Part shown: in pieces, positions 26,784 through 39,249 of the stretch | How positions within the stretch are numbered: the stretch's first letter is position 1 | Layout of the letters: every line of letters starts with the position of its first letter | Source: Alligator mississippiensis | Lineage: Eukaryota; Chordata; Crocodylia; Alligatoridae | Reading direction: 5' to 3' | Length of the DNA stretch: 64,000 bases | NCBI RefSeq assembly: GCF_030867095.1 | Contig: NC_081827.1 | Location: 48,086,001-48,150,000, forward strand | Made by a program: the position numbers and the translations under genes | The notes under the pieces: generated by a model | Told to the model about the DNA's origin: nothing | Seen by the model: the letters and a program-made list of their open reading frames with translations, nothing else | Database searches by the model: none

Positions 26784-27676
26784 CAATGTTCCCTCTAAGG
26801 AGTAGTGGTCCATGAGCGTGCTGCCTCGGTCTGTGAACGCACCGCCTTGGTCTGGCGTGGGACACTTATCGAAGGGGGCTGGGGCCTAGGGCCTAGAAGC
26901 CAGGGGCCGAAGGCTGGGGCTGGGGGCCAGAGGCTGGAGTTGAGAGGCTGGAGGCTGGGGCCAGGGGCTGGAGCTGAGAGGCTGAGGCTGGAGCTGGGGG
27001 CTGGGGCCAGGGGCTGGAGCCAAGAGGCTGGGGCTAAGGGCCGGGGGCCAGAGGCTGGAGCTGGAGGCTGGAGCTGTGGGGGCTGGAGGCTGGGGCCATG
27101 GGCCGGGGCCAGGGGCTGGAGCTAGGAGCCAGGGACTGGACCCGGGGGCTGGCATGGGCTCTACCAACTCTGGGGAAGTGCTCCACTCCCCCGCGTCAGG
27201 GCTGGGGGGTGGAGCACTTCCCTGGAGCCAGCGGAGCCCACGCCAGCCCTCTACCCCAGCCTCCAACCCTTCCTTGCCTCACCTTGGGGAGGAGCCACTG
27301 CCTGCCCCGAGTGAGGCTCCGCCAGCTCCGGGACACTGCAGGACACGCCTTCCGAGGCCATGTGGGGGAGTGGAGCAGTGTCCCAGAGCTGGCAGAGGTG
27401 GAGCCTCGCTCAGGACAGGCAGCAGCTCCTCCCCAAGGTGAGGCAAGGCAGGGATGGAGGCTGGGGCAGGGGGCTTGCACGGGCTCCGCCGGCTCCAAGG
27501 AAGTGCTCCATTCCCCAGCCCTGATGCAGGGGAGTGGAGCAGTTCCCCAGAGCTAGCAAAACCCATGCCAGGCTCCCGCCCCAGCTTCTTCTGGTGCACG
27601 GCCTTGAAAAGGCTGTGCGTGGCCACACTTTTAGTTGTGCGCAGCAGTGCACATGTGCACCTTAGAGGGAACCTTG
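26784..27676. mobile_element. hAT element carrying a minisatellite
   Basis: Ends are CAATGTTCCCTCTAAGG and its inverse CCTTAGAGGGAACCTTG, 16 of 17 bases matching. Flanking octamers CCAGCAGA (26776-26783) and CCACCAGA (27677-27684) differ at one base, a hAT-type target duplication. Inside, 26875-27150 is a tandem array of GAGGCTGGGG/CCAGGGGCTGGAG units. No transposase is present. The element splits a GC-rich sequence. Confidence 0.8.
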
Positions 27677-27684
27677 CCACCAGA

Positions 27685-29640
27685 TATAGGAGTATGGACA
27701 CCAGTGGTCCAAGCAGCAGTGCCAGTTTAAGACCAAGATCCTGAGGGTGCAATGGGTCCATGTTCAGGTCCACAACAGATGGTCCAGGGCTGCCTGCACC
27801 TCCATGCCCTCTCTGTGAAAGCTGGACAGCATCCTGGCCCCCATAGACCCTGGCAAGGCCCAGCATGTGTTTTGAAGCATGTGTGGGCTTCCAGAGCCTG
27901 TGCCAGGGGCTGTGGATCAGGAGGACTCTGTGGGAGGGCACTTTGGGACTCTGGTGCCAGGTCCTGGTGTGCTTTGTGCCCTCGACCTCACCCAGCAGCT
28001 CGGGCAGCCTGCCCACCACCTTTCCCAGGTACTCCAGCAGCAACCCACCTCCAGTGAGGACAGGGACACATCAGTCAGCCAGACCTCATTTTTGTGGCCA
28101 AGAACACCATCCACTCACCAGGAACAGCTGCCAAACCCACCCAGTAAGCCCCACAAATGGACAGTCAGGGGGTGAGTGGGGTGCTGTGGCCACCTTTGCC
28201 TACACTAGCTCACCACATACCTCTGGGCTGCATGCCTGGAGCCAGGAGCCCTGCACAACGTAATGAGGGGCCCTCCCCTCCCTTTCCTTTCCCTCACCAC
28301 CCTGCCTGGCAGAGCTCTGTTCCCATCCACCAGAGTTCCTGCCCCCACCAGCATGCAGGGGGGTGAGAGGCAGTTCAGGATTTGTGGTAGGTTCCCATCA
28401 GTATGTTTGCCCAATATGGGCCACGTGTTTTTTATAGTCATGCTCAGTCAGTGCCATAGCAATGAAATTTGGTGCTTTGGACAAAGCCCACAACTGCAGC
28501 CTGCCCTCACCCTGCACACAGATCCAAGGAGGCACACTCCCCACTCCATGCTTGCCCAGGAGTGCACAAAGCAATGGGAGCTGCCCATAGGTAGAGGAAG
28601 AAAAAATTATTTGGGGGGGGCTGAGCATGCACACACATGCATGCACCCTCCACCCCACCCCAGCAGGTAACTCTGAGGGAGGGGAAAGGGCTGGGGGCAA
28701 GGCAGATTGAGGCCCCAGCAGTGAGGGAGAGAGTGGGGCAGACGCAAGGACAGAGGCAGGGGCTGGGGTGAATGGGGCCCCAGCTAGGCTGGGTAGTGGA
28801 ACAATTGGAGCCTAGGTGGCTCATCCAGAGGCACAGGGGGGCTCCCACCACTGTGCGCACCCTGGAACAGGCTGAGGGAGTACATGCTCCCCAAATCTGT
28901 CTGCAGGGCGGAGATGACTTCCACTGCACACTGGGCTCTGTGCCCTGCTGCCATTGCCTCAGGAGCAGCTTGATGCCATATTCCTGCCACCACTGGACTG
29001 TGCCATGCCCCTGGCAACAGGATACACGTAGCATTGCACTGCTCCAGGACAGCAGCAGCTAGCCACAGACCCCAGCACACAGCGGCAGCCATCTCTGCCC
29101 CATGCACAGATCCTCTGGGCCTCTCCTAGGGTGCACACAGTGACAGGAGCCCCCCCTGCACCTCTGGATGAGCTGCCCAGGCTCCAATTGTCCCACCACC
29201 CAGCCTGGCCAGGGCCTCATTCATCCCTGTCTCTGCCTCTGCCCCACTCCCTCCCTCATTGCTTGAGCCTCACTCTACACCTCCCTGCCCCCCAGCCCAT
29301 TCCCCTTCACAGAATCAACTGGTAATTGCTTGCCATACTAGACACCCAGTGATCCAAATGCCAAGCTGTGATCCTGGTTGTGTGTGTGCGCCCCTCCCCA
29401 CACCTGCTCCAGCCACCTGGAGCCTGTGGCCAGGCTGCCTTGCAGCCCTACCTGCTGCCCCACATGTTGGGGGGCTGAGCCTTGTTAGTCCTGGCCTTCC
29501 ACTGCCCACTCTTCTCCCATCCGTGCACCGCACCCCCACCTAAATGATCCACTCATGGCTCTGTCCTGCACCCTGCCCTGACTGGGCAGCACCTGTTGGA
29601 GCCCCTTTACTTCAGCGCTCGGGGTAGTTTCCACACTTGT
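27685..29640. repeat. GC-rich repeat sequence, unidentified
   Basis: Long frames here (for example minus strand 28043-27279) are open only because of composition, and they run across the hAT boundary, so they are not genes. Two related parts, 28745-28870 and 29110-29250, share blocks such as GCTCCCACCACTGTG-like and GCCCAGGCTCCAATTGT in inverse orientation, suggesting a fold-back structure. Confidence 0.4.
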
Positions 29641-31000
29641 CCGGCACTGTGCTTAGTGTTGGGTGCTATTAATCAGCTTCATAGTTTCCATTACTGACTG
29701 CATGTTGCTTTTGGTAGCAGTTTAATGATAGACAGTGTATTTTGTGAGGTTTCCTTGCATGCAAATATAAGACAAGGGGTTTTTTTCCACCATGCTGATG
29801 GAGGGGGGGAACTTTGTCTTATATTTGAATAAATATGACAATAAAGCAACATGTCCAGTAGCCCTGGTAGTAGCTCATTACTGTTCCTCCAGCTTTCATT
29901 CACACTTGATGCAGGACTGAACCATAAAAGAATTAACATTTATTATATAAATTAAAGTTTGGGGAACTTGAACTTTTCCCATCAGCTTATAACATCAAAA
30001 AAAATGTTATTTTCCAGATTTGGATCCAAATAGGTGAATGAGAGGAACAAGGTATGGTAAAGTAGCTTTCTAAATTAAAAAAAAAAATCACATTAAATTA
30101 AGTGCTTAAATATTACCATAAATAATCATGGGGTTCCACCAGAGGTGCTAATTGGTTTTTCAGCTGTGAATAGTCTCTCATATTTGAAACTAAATATATG
30201 GAAAATAGTTAAGACAATGGACAACAATGCTTAGCTTTGTGATAAGGGTCAGAAATAAATTTATTTTTTTTTTACTTCATGAAAATATAGAATGTTTGTA
30301 GATCACATGCAGGGATATTGCAGATGATTTATATAATTTAACTTAGTCTTCTGACATGACTATCAAGGACCCAGAGTTGCCTTCTACAACCTAGAAAGAG
30401 GCAATTGTACTGATAGAACAACTTACTGTGGACAGTAAAGGTACAGAAAAATCTGATTTTATATCAATCAAACACAACAGTGATTTGAATTTTCCAAACC
30501 ACTTAAATCTTTTTTTATTAGTTTGTCTTGGAAATATCACTGTTAATTCAACCATACTGTAGCAGAAAGCCCCCTTCGTACATTTCTCTTCTGGACATTG
30601 ATATAACAGAAGCCCTTTCTTAACTACACCACCCCCCCTACCACACCCCATTTTATGCATTTCTTTTTCCTTCTGAGTATTGGCAGAGACCTAGCACACT
30701 TATTGCATGGGTGTGGCAAGGCTCAGAGCAAGCCAGAAAGCTGAAGTGGCTTTCTGTAGGAGAAACCTACAAACTATATCTACATATCAATTAATCTCAG
30801 TGTCAAAAAAGAAAACAAAAGAACTAAAATATCCATTTCAGAGTGTAAGAATATCCAGGTGCTAACCTAACTCACTTACTGTCCCCAGTAGCCTTTGATC
30901 CTCACTACCTCATATTGCATTTTTATATATTTCTCACAGTGCGTTTTTATATTTCATCTGTCTCATCTTTTCCATCCAGGAAGAGCAAACACCAATTGCT
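29641..31000. other. Intronic stretch with small hairpin remnant
   Basis: At 29761-29828 CAAATATAAGACAA and its inverse TTGTCTTATATTTG flank a 40-bp loop, an element remnant also glimpsed at 14680. Otherwise no recognised feature. Confidence 0.4.
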
Positions 31001-31004
31001 GAAA

Positions 31005-31125
31005 CTTCCTTAGCCTGATGAAGGGTTTTTGAACCCGAACGCTTGCTTAATAAATATTCTCCAACTATTTGGGTTAGTCTAATAAAAGATATCAAATTCA
31101 CCCAAGGAACCTTGTCATCTTTACC
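31005..31125. repeat. Interspersed repeat tail, CTAATAAAAGATAT family
   Basis: Contains CTGATGAAGGGTTTTTGAACCC and CTAATAAAAGATATC followed by ACCTTGTC. The same CTAATAAAAGATAT block is at 32393-32406, and the inverse GATATCTTTTATTGG at 43600-43614. Likely a LINE/SINE 3' tail family; not named further. Confidence 0.55.
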
Positions 31126-31169
31126 ATGACATTTTATATTTTATATTTTATACTTTTAAACCCTTAAGG

Positions 31170-31990
31170 AATGTACTTCCTGTAGAATGAAGTTACACCC
31201 TGGACCATTGTTAAAAACTGCATTTAAATTGTAATTGTAAAGTGATAAAATCTGCTATATCTGGCTGGTCCCCCTTCAGTGAAAGGGAGTATGTATGGTG
31301 ATCAGTAGGGAATTAAATGACAATAGCCTAGCCTAAGGAACTCAGCATTACAAAACTCTACTCTACAAGCCATCTTAGGCTAATCAAGCCAAGGAACTGA
31401 TTCACCCACCCTGTTGACTATTCCTGTAACCCATGACAATACATTAAGTCAATAAGTCAAGTGTGGACTCCCAAAACTACACCATTGGGCGGAACCCCCA
31501 GCGAGAGTGACGGACCGCTGTCAGGCACTACTCGAGACCTATGTGGGACAGCGACCTCCGGATTGAGCAGCCAAGATGATACTGGGTGATCACACAAGTC
31601 TTTCAGAAAGGGATAAAAGGCAGTGAAGCGTGACCCTCAGTGGCACTCTTTCATCCAGCACCTGACCTACCGAGACAGAAGGACAAGCAGGCAACCCCCT
31701 TCTGGAGAAGACATCATCTTGAAGGAAGCTGACCATCAACAGCTGACTCCAGGGCCTCAGATAGGTAGATATACTGACACCAGTGTTCTCACAATCACTA
31801 CAGCAGCTACTATACACTTTACTATATGAGTTTGAGTGACATGAGTTTGAATGAGTGAGTATATGTGTGTGTTAAAGCAGCCAGTACACCTCATAACTCA
31901 AAGTTTGCATTTATGATTTTATTAGTAACTTCACATCCAGTACAATAAATTAGAATTCATGATGGTCTCATGAGTTGGTCCTTTGTTGCC
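31170..31990 (+). mobile_element. Possible solo LTR of an endogenous retroelement
   Basis: Starts near TGTAGAATGAAG, has a TATA-like GGGATAAAAGGCAG at about 31609, and an AATAAA signal at 31944 followed by a short tail ending TTGTTGCCA at about 31990. The order TATA, transcribed part, AATAAA, CA end fits an LTR on the plus strand. No partner LTR or viral gene is present and no target duplication was verified. Confidence 0.35.
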
Positions 31991-32823
31991 AGTACAACTA
32001 TATTTGTAAATCCTAGGTATTCTACATTTTTAATTTATCCTCAGAGTCATCATCTCCTTAACTATGAGGAAAGCTATTGCTGGCTGAAACACTAATTCAA
32101 ATTGTAAGCCAGGATGAGATTCCCACCTGTGTTCTGGCTTCTGTGTACTGGGAAAAGGTGCTGCAAAAGCTCTAAATTCAATTAACTGGAAAGGAACTTC
32201 CTCTATTCAAGATCTGAGAAAGATTGCCTTAAAGCCATGTCTGTACTGCTTCCCCGCTTAACCTGGACTTACCACCAAAGAAAGAAGGCCCTGACTACTT
32301 GCAGTTACGCTGTATATGTTGTTAGATTATCTGAGAACTCAAGACCTCTTTGCTGTATATTGAACCAATATGTCTCTCAACTATACAGTTAGCCTAATAA
32401 AAGATATTGCCAAAGAAATGTTACTTCTTAGCCATATATCCAACTAAGCTGTCAGGCTTAGTTACACAGTATGTAGAAGTGAGAGAGCTGGGCTTGTTGC
32501 ATTGGCAGTGACCAGGGAGACTGTATAAACATGGCTTTAGAGACATATCACAAAAGTTGATCTGTATTCTCTAGACCAGAGGCAGGCAAAATATGGCCTG
32601 TGAGCTGGATCCGGCCCACCAGGCAATTTCATCTGGCCCGTGGGCAGGAGCCTACCAATTTGTGGTATCCATCCTGGCCCTGGGCTGCCCCTGCTGTACT
32701 AGCATAGGGCTGAGCCCCACTCACTCCCATGGGGACAATGCATGCTACACTCCTACCCTCACCTATGAAATAGCCCTGACCCTGTCCCCGCAGGTATAGA
32801 AGCAGCAGTGGTGGGCAGGGAAG

Positions 32824-33834
32824 TGTGCGGGCCGGGCCCCGGTCCCGCCGCCAAGTGCGAGTCGGGGGGGCGATCCGCGGCCCGTCTTTGCGCACGCGGG
32901 CTGTGGCCAGCAGCCCAGGCACGCAGGGTCGGAGAAAACCGGTGGCGAGCTAGAATTAGTCACAAACGCGTAGTGGTTGATTGAAAGATTATTTACTTAC
33001 ACCCAAAGATGGTAGTGGTGTAGGCTGGACAGCTTTCCAGGTGCAGCTCCGCTTAAATCCTCGTTGGAGGATTACAACAAGTTCTTTCCCACAGAGTTGT
33101 TTAGGCTCCGCGGGTTCGGCAATTCTCTCCCACTGAGTTGTTGAAGCTCCGTGGGCCGTCCAGTTCCCAGGCCCCGGAGTTGTTTAAGCTCCGTGGGTTC
33201 GGAAATTGGGTTCGGTTCCCTGGTTCCCCGGAGTTGTTAAGCTCCGTGGGTTCGAAAATTGGGTTTACAGGAAAGGGATACGTCTAGGATTGTGCTCGGC
33301 GACGGGGAGAGGCTAGAAGCGGTTCATTCTTTTGTTCCCCCCTCCGGAGTTGTTAAAGCTCCGTGGGTTTGGTTATTAAGCCTCTATTGCCTGCTTAAGA
33401 GAGGCGCGTTGGGTCCGCAAGGGTCCACATCGCTTAGAGATCTTCACACAGCACGAAGTCTCCTCCTCCTGGAGTTAGTAAAGTCCTCCAGTTTTCCTCT
33501 CTGTCCGGCTTGGGCGGAAACTACCCAAGCCTTTTGTACGGCTAGCAAGCCAATAGCTAGCCGCCACGTGTGCCTACATTTAGAACCGGCCAATAATATG
33601 GCGCGAATCTGAATACAAATGGCGGGAACTCCTTTGTAACGTGCATCACTAGTATGCAGCAAAGAAATGTACCCTGCAAAGAAGCTACAAAACGGCGGGA
33701 AAGCCTTTTGCACCCGGGGTTCTCCTCCACAGCAGAGAACTCCACCATGCAAAGGAACTGTAATTTAGGCAGGAACATAATTTAGCATTGCCGAAGCATA
33801 CACAAACAACAAATCACAACTTTGGGTTGTGACA
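32824..33834 (-). mobile_element. Solo LTR, 1.0 kb, nested in hAT element
   Basis: On the minus strand it begins TGTCACAACCC and ends CCCGCACA. Flanking pentamers on the plus strand are GGAAG (32819-32823) and GTAAG (33835-33839), one mismatch. It is far richer in CpG than its host element. It contains at least five copies of a unit around CGGAGTTGTTAAGCTCCGTGGG between 33045 and 33370. Orientation is inferred from an AAATAA-type signal on the minus strand near 32985 and is not certain. It is an old endogenous retroviral LTR without any viral gene. Confidence 0.7.
33045..33370. repeat. Tandem GGAGTTGTT / GCTCCGTGGG repeats inside LTR
   Basis: A pair of blocks, GAGTTGTT then AAGCTCCGTGGG, recurs at about 33090, 33133, 33178, 33232 and 33345 with spacing near 45-55 bp in the first four and a longer gap to the last. 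Such arrays in LTRs are often enhancer-like; that role is inference. Confidence 0.7.
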
Positions 33835-34509
33835 GTAAGCAGCAGCCATTAGCAGTGGGGGAAGTGGTGGTGGCAGGTGTGGGGGAAGTCATGGTGGTAG
33901 GAGGGGGGGACAGAAGTGGCAATGATGGCACCAGGCTGGTGGGGGAAGCAGTGGCAAGCAGGCAAGAGTGAAGTGGTGGCAAGCAGGAGCATGGGGCCCA
34001 CACCAATGTCCTGGGGCCAGCAGGAGACCAGGGCAGGGCAGCAAGAACACAGAGCCTGAGCTGGCAGGGGTGTAGGGTCTACCTGGCTACATCATGTGGG
34101 GCTCCCTGGGTCTCACATGCAGTTCCTGAGTTCTCTGTCCAAGTGACACACCTGCAGGGGGAGCCCTGTGCAATGGAACCAGTCACCTGGCCCTGCTCAC
34201 TGCCTCATGCTGTTCATGGAGAATGGTAGAGAGCTCCACACTATGGAACCACTCTGGCTCCGCCCCTGGACCTGCCATGCTGGCCAAGCCCCATGACCTG
34301 CATTTCTGGCTTCATTGCATGGGACTCCTCTTGGTGGGGCAGGGCTCGGACACAGAACCCAGGAACTGTGTGTGAGTCCGGTACAATAGAACTGGCAGCC
34401 CAGTCATGTGCAGTTCTTGGGCTCATCAGGACCATGCACCACCAGGGGACTCCATCTGGTGTGGCCCGTTAGTATCCTAAGGGCTTGCTGACTGCTGCCA
34501 CTGGCAGCA

Positions 34510-34990
34510 GAGGCTGTGCACAATGGAGGGGGGTGTATAGGGGGGTGTTTGTAGGGGGAGCCCCACATGCACACCCCACCATACACACACACCTACACAC
34601 CCCCATGCTCATCCCATTCCCACCCCTACCCACATCCCCAACACATCTCACAATCCCCCACAAACCCACATCCCCCCACAAGCCCCATAACCGCTCACAC
34701 ACACCCCCACACTCCCATGCATACCCCACACCCACCCTAGCCACACCCCCAACACATCCCACAACCCCCTACACACCCACAGCTCCCCCACAAGCCCCAT
34801 ACCCATCCACACCCATCCCCACAAACATCCCCCACAAACCCCATACTCACCTACCTACACTCCCCAAACAAACCCCACACATCCACACCCACATCCCATA
34901 TGCATACATACAAATACATACACACACACAGCCCCCACAAACACCATACCCACCACGCACACCCCCATCCCCTGAAAAATATACAAGAGT
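34510..34990. repeat. CACACCCC-rich simple-sequence array
   Basis: Near-continuous C/A sequence with imperfect units like CCCCACAAACC and CACACCCAC. The 195-codon frame across it is Pro/His/Thr repeat only and is not a gene. Confidence 0.75.
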
Positions 34991-35344
34991 AAGACTTTAT
35001 TTTGAACTATTATTCAATTACCTCTATATATACTATGCAAACACACACACATCAGGAAAAATATTTTTTTGAAATAAGATTACAATATGTTATAATAGAT
35101 TTTTAGTATATAATTTGTTTTTTCTTCCAGTTCCAAGATGGCAACCCCGAGTACTTCCAGGGGCAAGGGGAGGGACTTCCAATGGCAAAGATCAGGTGAA
35201 GGGGGAGGACTTCTGGTCCCAAGATGGTGATTAGGGAGCAAGACACCTGTCAAGGGGCAGGACTAACCTTTTGGCTCTTGACAGCTCACCAAAACTCATT
35301 AAGTGGCCCTCCAGCTGAAATAGTGGCCCAACTCTGCTCTAGAT

Positions 35345-37640
35345 CTTAGCTAGATGGGGGCTTAGATAAAGAGAGAAACACAGGGAAGCTTAGCAGCTCA
35401 AGAGAGGGCATAGACAAAGGTTTTGGAAAGCCGGACAAAAAGCTGGGAACCCAGAAGCTTGGTTCGGTCAGTGAACTAGAGCTAGAGGGCTCAGCAAAAG
35501 CAAAAAGGGAGGAGGTCGAAAAGGCCAAAAACTGACATGGGAACAATGGCACGCTCAGGCAACTTCACTCTTTTCCAAATAATGACATCAAAGGTATGGC
35601 AGCTAAGTAAAGGAGGTGAAGTCCCCTAGAGTGCAAGCCGGGGCAAGAATTGCATGGCCACCAAGGGATGTCATGGCCATCTCTGGGACCTGAACCTGTC
35701 ACAACATTCTCCCACCCCCCCTGCTGAGCCCTTCAACTAGAGTACTACAAAATCTCTGTGAAGGCATGCAGCAGCATGCTGTCCAATTAGGGGCATAATA
35801 AGGGGTTGCTCAGCCTTGTAACTCTCCTTCCTCTGGGGATCCTAGGGGATGCAGCTGTGTTCCCCAAACCCCCAGTGGAACCAGGAAACCAAAGGTGAAG
35901 AGCCTTACAGGGATTACTGTTCTCCATCCCCAGTGACAGCTGAACATCCAAGTGACACTCATTAACTGTCCACCCTACTCTCCCTTCCACCACTCTAGGA
36001 GCAGGGTGTGGAGGCATGCAGAGAGCTCTGGGGTGCAGGGGGACCAGTGTATAGCACCATCCACATCTAATGTGTAGCACTACTACAGGTAAGTCGCTGT
36101 TTATTCCAACAACATTTTTGTGCTACAGGGAACACACGTCTGTCTTTTTGTAGGGCTATAAAAACATTTGTAGTGCTACAATATATTGCGTTCAACCAGG
36201 GCATGAGGGACTGACTTGTGAGATAAAGTAAGGAGGAGTGGAGTAAAATATAGCATCTGTTCTTTCTCTCGCTTTGATCACATTGCTCAATTTAAATTTC
36301 ACACCCCACATGATCATTTCCTTCTTGGTTAGCATACTGGGAATTTGCCCTCCTCCTTTCTGCCTACCTTAACTAACCATAAACAACCCACTGCCCACCT
36401 TTACTTGAAAGGCATGTGTGGTGATATGCTTTTGCTGAGTCTCACAACAACAGCTGTTTAAGACTGAAAAACAACAGTCACAGAAAAATTATTTTACAAA
36501 AAATAGGCCATATGAACATTATATATGGATGCATGTACATGTTGTCTTACACACCAAATAAAATAACACATTCCCTATCCCAAATAAATTATTATTTAAT
36601 GTAGTTCTAACAAGAGATGGCAGCAAAGGAACATGAGAAGAGTACAGGAAAATGAGGGATCTGACAGTGGAGGATCATGAGCTCTGATCTTTGCAATTTT
36701 ATTTCCCCTGTTTGAATGTAAGTTACTAGGAATTGTGTTTGGTATTCAGAATGAAGTCCTAATCAAGAATCAAATGTTTTGAGATGAGGGAGAGAAATTA
36801 AAAAAGGAAAGTCAAATTTTAGGTTTCCACCTATCAGTATCCCTGGAGTAGATCTGAATGGAGTTTTTAGTTGTTGCTTACAATTAATAGCCTGTGCTTT
36901 TAAAATAGATGTGCTATATATGAATTCCAGTTGCTTTGATTTAAAGTTAAACTTCAGTATAATTTTGTTTTTCTTTTCCATTTACAAAATCCTTTAATAT
37001 TATTTCAATAACAACTGTTTAAATATCTATTTTACATAAAATAACAATAACTCTATGAATATCTATATTGCATTAATGAGAATCTGTCCTTTAGCAGAGC
37101 TACAGTATGAATTTAATGGAACATTTTATCATTGTAGTTCAGATTTGTTTTGCATTTTAGTGTTTTTGGCATAAAATATTTTATTCTTCTATAAAGCTAA
37201 GAGTTGAAACAGTGAAATATTATTTGTTTATATGTTAGAAATTGCAGATACAAGGGGAAAAGTAGGGCAGGCTGTTAAAGCAACAGCTTCCACTATACAT
37301 AATATGATATTTTTCCTGTCGTATATCATTTTTTAAAACTAAAATAGTTATCAAACACAGGAATGCTTTATTTTCCCAATCATGAAAATATGGACATGGA
37401 CTCAGAGTTGACCTTTTTTTTTGTTACACTTCTGTCTGTTCCTGATTAATTTAGTGTATTAGGGAGCAAATTCTAAACTCTCCCTGAAGCCTCCACTACT
37501 GTTAACTTAAAATTAGATTCATGTTGTATTCTCAGGCACATTTTTATCATATTGAAGTTAGAGCTATGCAATGACCTAGCAAGACTTTTCTAGAGCTTAT
37601 TTGAGATGCCTTCATTCTTTATTGGGCATAAGGTATTGGC
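35345..37640. other. Intronic stretch, no recognised feature
   Basis: No exon of the host gene was supported. The frames seen are short and lack splice borders. Confidence 0.4.
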
Positions 37641-37649
37641 TGCAGCAAA

Positions 37650-38085
37650 GGCTGAAGACTCTGACTGGGATGTGCCAATACTCCTGCTGAGACTTACACC
37701 CGGAGGTTCCTTGCCTCTCCACTCAGAGTCAGACCAATCACTACATCTGGGGTCACAAAGGAATTTTACCCCATGGTCTGATTGGTATACACTATGGGGG
37801 TTTTTGCCTTTGTCTTTAAGGGGAGTATAGCCCTCTTCCTGGGATCTCTTGAGCATATATTAACAACCTTTACAGAAGTAGAACATTGGTTTTACCTGTA
37901 GCAGGTTAAGGTGTTGTGTTGTCATGTTCTGTGTTGTGTCAGAATTGACTGTATACTTGTGTTATGAGGACGAACAATAGATTTGTGTAAGATGGTTTGG
38001 ATCGGGCTGTTCCTGCCTCAGGGAGGAGGTTAGACTAGATGACCTATGGAGGTTCTCCAGCCCTACTTTTCAATAGGTGCCTATA
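37650..38085 (+). mobile_element. CR1 3' fragment
   Basis: Ends with GGAGGTTAGACTAGATGACC and CCTCCAG-type sequence, the CR1 3' hallmark. Upstream blocks (TGCCAATACTCCTGCTGAGA, CCCATGGTCTGATTGG, TGTGTTGTGTCAG) match the inverse of 41938-42400, so both belong to one CR1 subfamily. Confidence 0.75.
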
Positions 38086-38435
38086 GGCATGCAGCGAGAC
38101 TACTCCAACACACTGTAATTACAGCACATCGGAGTCGACTCAATTAATTGAGTCTACTGGAGCATGGTAATCACTGCACTCCAGCAGACTTCAGAATCAC
38201 ATGTATCAATATCCCCATGCTGAAAGATGGCAGGGGCATTTTAACTAAAGCTTGTTTGATGAGCTTTAGTTAAAGCACCCCCACAGCCATTTTTCAGCAC
38301 AGGGACATTGATACATGTGATGATCCAGGTGCATTAATTAGAGCGACTCTCAGAGCCACTCTAATTAAAGTGCCTGCTCCCCCTCCCCCCCCCCCCGCCC
38401 CCACTTCCTGGAGCATGTCTATAAATGCCCTATGG
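38071..38435. mobile_element. MITE-like element, inserted at CR1 3' end
   Basis: Left AGGTGCCTATAGGCATGC pairs with right GCATGTCTATAAATGCCCT. The core has ACTCAATTAATTGAGTCTACTGGAGCA, also present in related form at 1315-1335, and a palindrome around AGCTTGTTTGATGAGCT. Confidence 0.55.
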
Positions 38436-38694
38436 TTCTAGATGTACCAAAATAACTGTACATGGAATTACAGAATGTAATATCAGCCTACTTCTACAAA
38501 GACTATATTTAAAACTGGTTAGTTTTGTCTTAAATAACAGCATTACTTTCTTAGTAATATTAACATAATTACTAAGAATATGTAAGTCAGTATGTATTCC
38601 ACATAGAGATATCTGGGGTTCTATTTTCATGTCATTCGATTTTAGGAAGCCTACCTTCTGCTGAATTGGCCTATCTGTATGGATTTATGCTTTC

Positions 38695-38880
38695 TGGGTG
38701 CATCTACATATCTGCTTAATTGTGCCATAGACTAATTTGCTGCAGTATAAAGCACCCCAGTCTACACTTGCAATGCATTAGACTGCAACAAATTTTCACT
38801 GCCATAAGATAGCACTGTTGGGGATGGTACTATCTTACTGCAGTGAAAATAATTGCTCTTAATCCATGGGGTTGCCCCAA
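38695..38880. mobile_element. MITE with GTGCATCTACA end
   Basis: Starts GGGTGCATCTACATATCTGC and contains the inverse pair TTTTCACTGCCATAAGATAG / CTATCTTACTGCAGTGAAAA. Same family as 26078-26256. Confidence 0.55.
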
Positions 38881-39249
38881 AGTATAAGATACAATACCTG
38901 ATACCCTAAAGGTATTCAAAGCACAACTCCTTCTATTTGAGTGATGGCTTACATTAATAATTGGAATATATATTTTTATACTTCTGGGATAAAAATTATT
39001 TTTGTTGTATAAAATTTAAAATACTTGCACATCTGTAATAAAATGAATTTAGCATCTTAGAATTCATTTTCAAAAATCTGCTTCCGGGTCACAGTATAAA
39101 ATGGCTGGATTTTAAAATTTTGATTTTCTGTTAATTCTGAAAAGCTGCCAACTGCCAACTTTTTAACTGGCTGAAATATCAGTAGGTAAAATTCCTGGTA
39201 TGTACATGTATGAATTTTGCTTTTAAAGTAATGTTAAATTCCGGGTTTA

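Larger units (their letters stand above)
32577..35336. mobile_element. hAT element, 2.76 kb, with nested LTR
   Basis: Starts CAGAGGCAGGCAAAATATGGCC and ends GTGGCCCAACTCTG. Flanks are CTCTAGAC (32569-32576) and CTCTAGAT (35337-35344), one mismatch in an 8-bp target duplication. The inner sequence is interrupted by the LTR at 32824-33834 and contains the C-rich array at 34510-34990. No transposase frame is seen. Confidence 0.75.

Noticed and set aside
27279..28043. 254-codon open frame on the minus strand
   Set aside because: It crosses the boundary of a hAT element with target duplication, so it cannot be an old gene; no domain was recognised.
34485..35072. 195-codon Pro/His/Thr-rich frame
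   Set aside because: It is the translation of a CACACCCC simple-sequence array.
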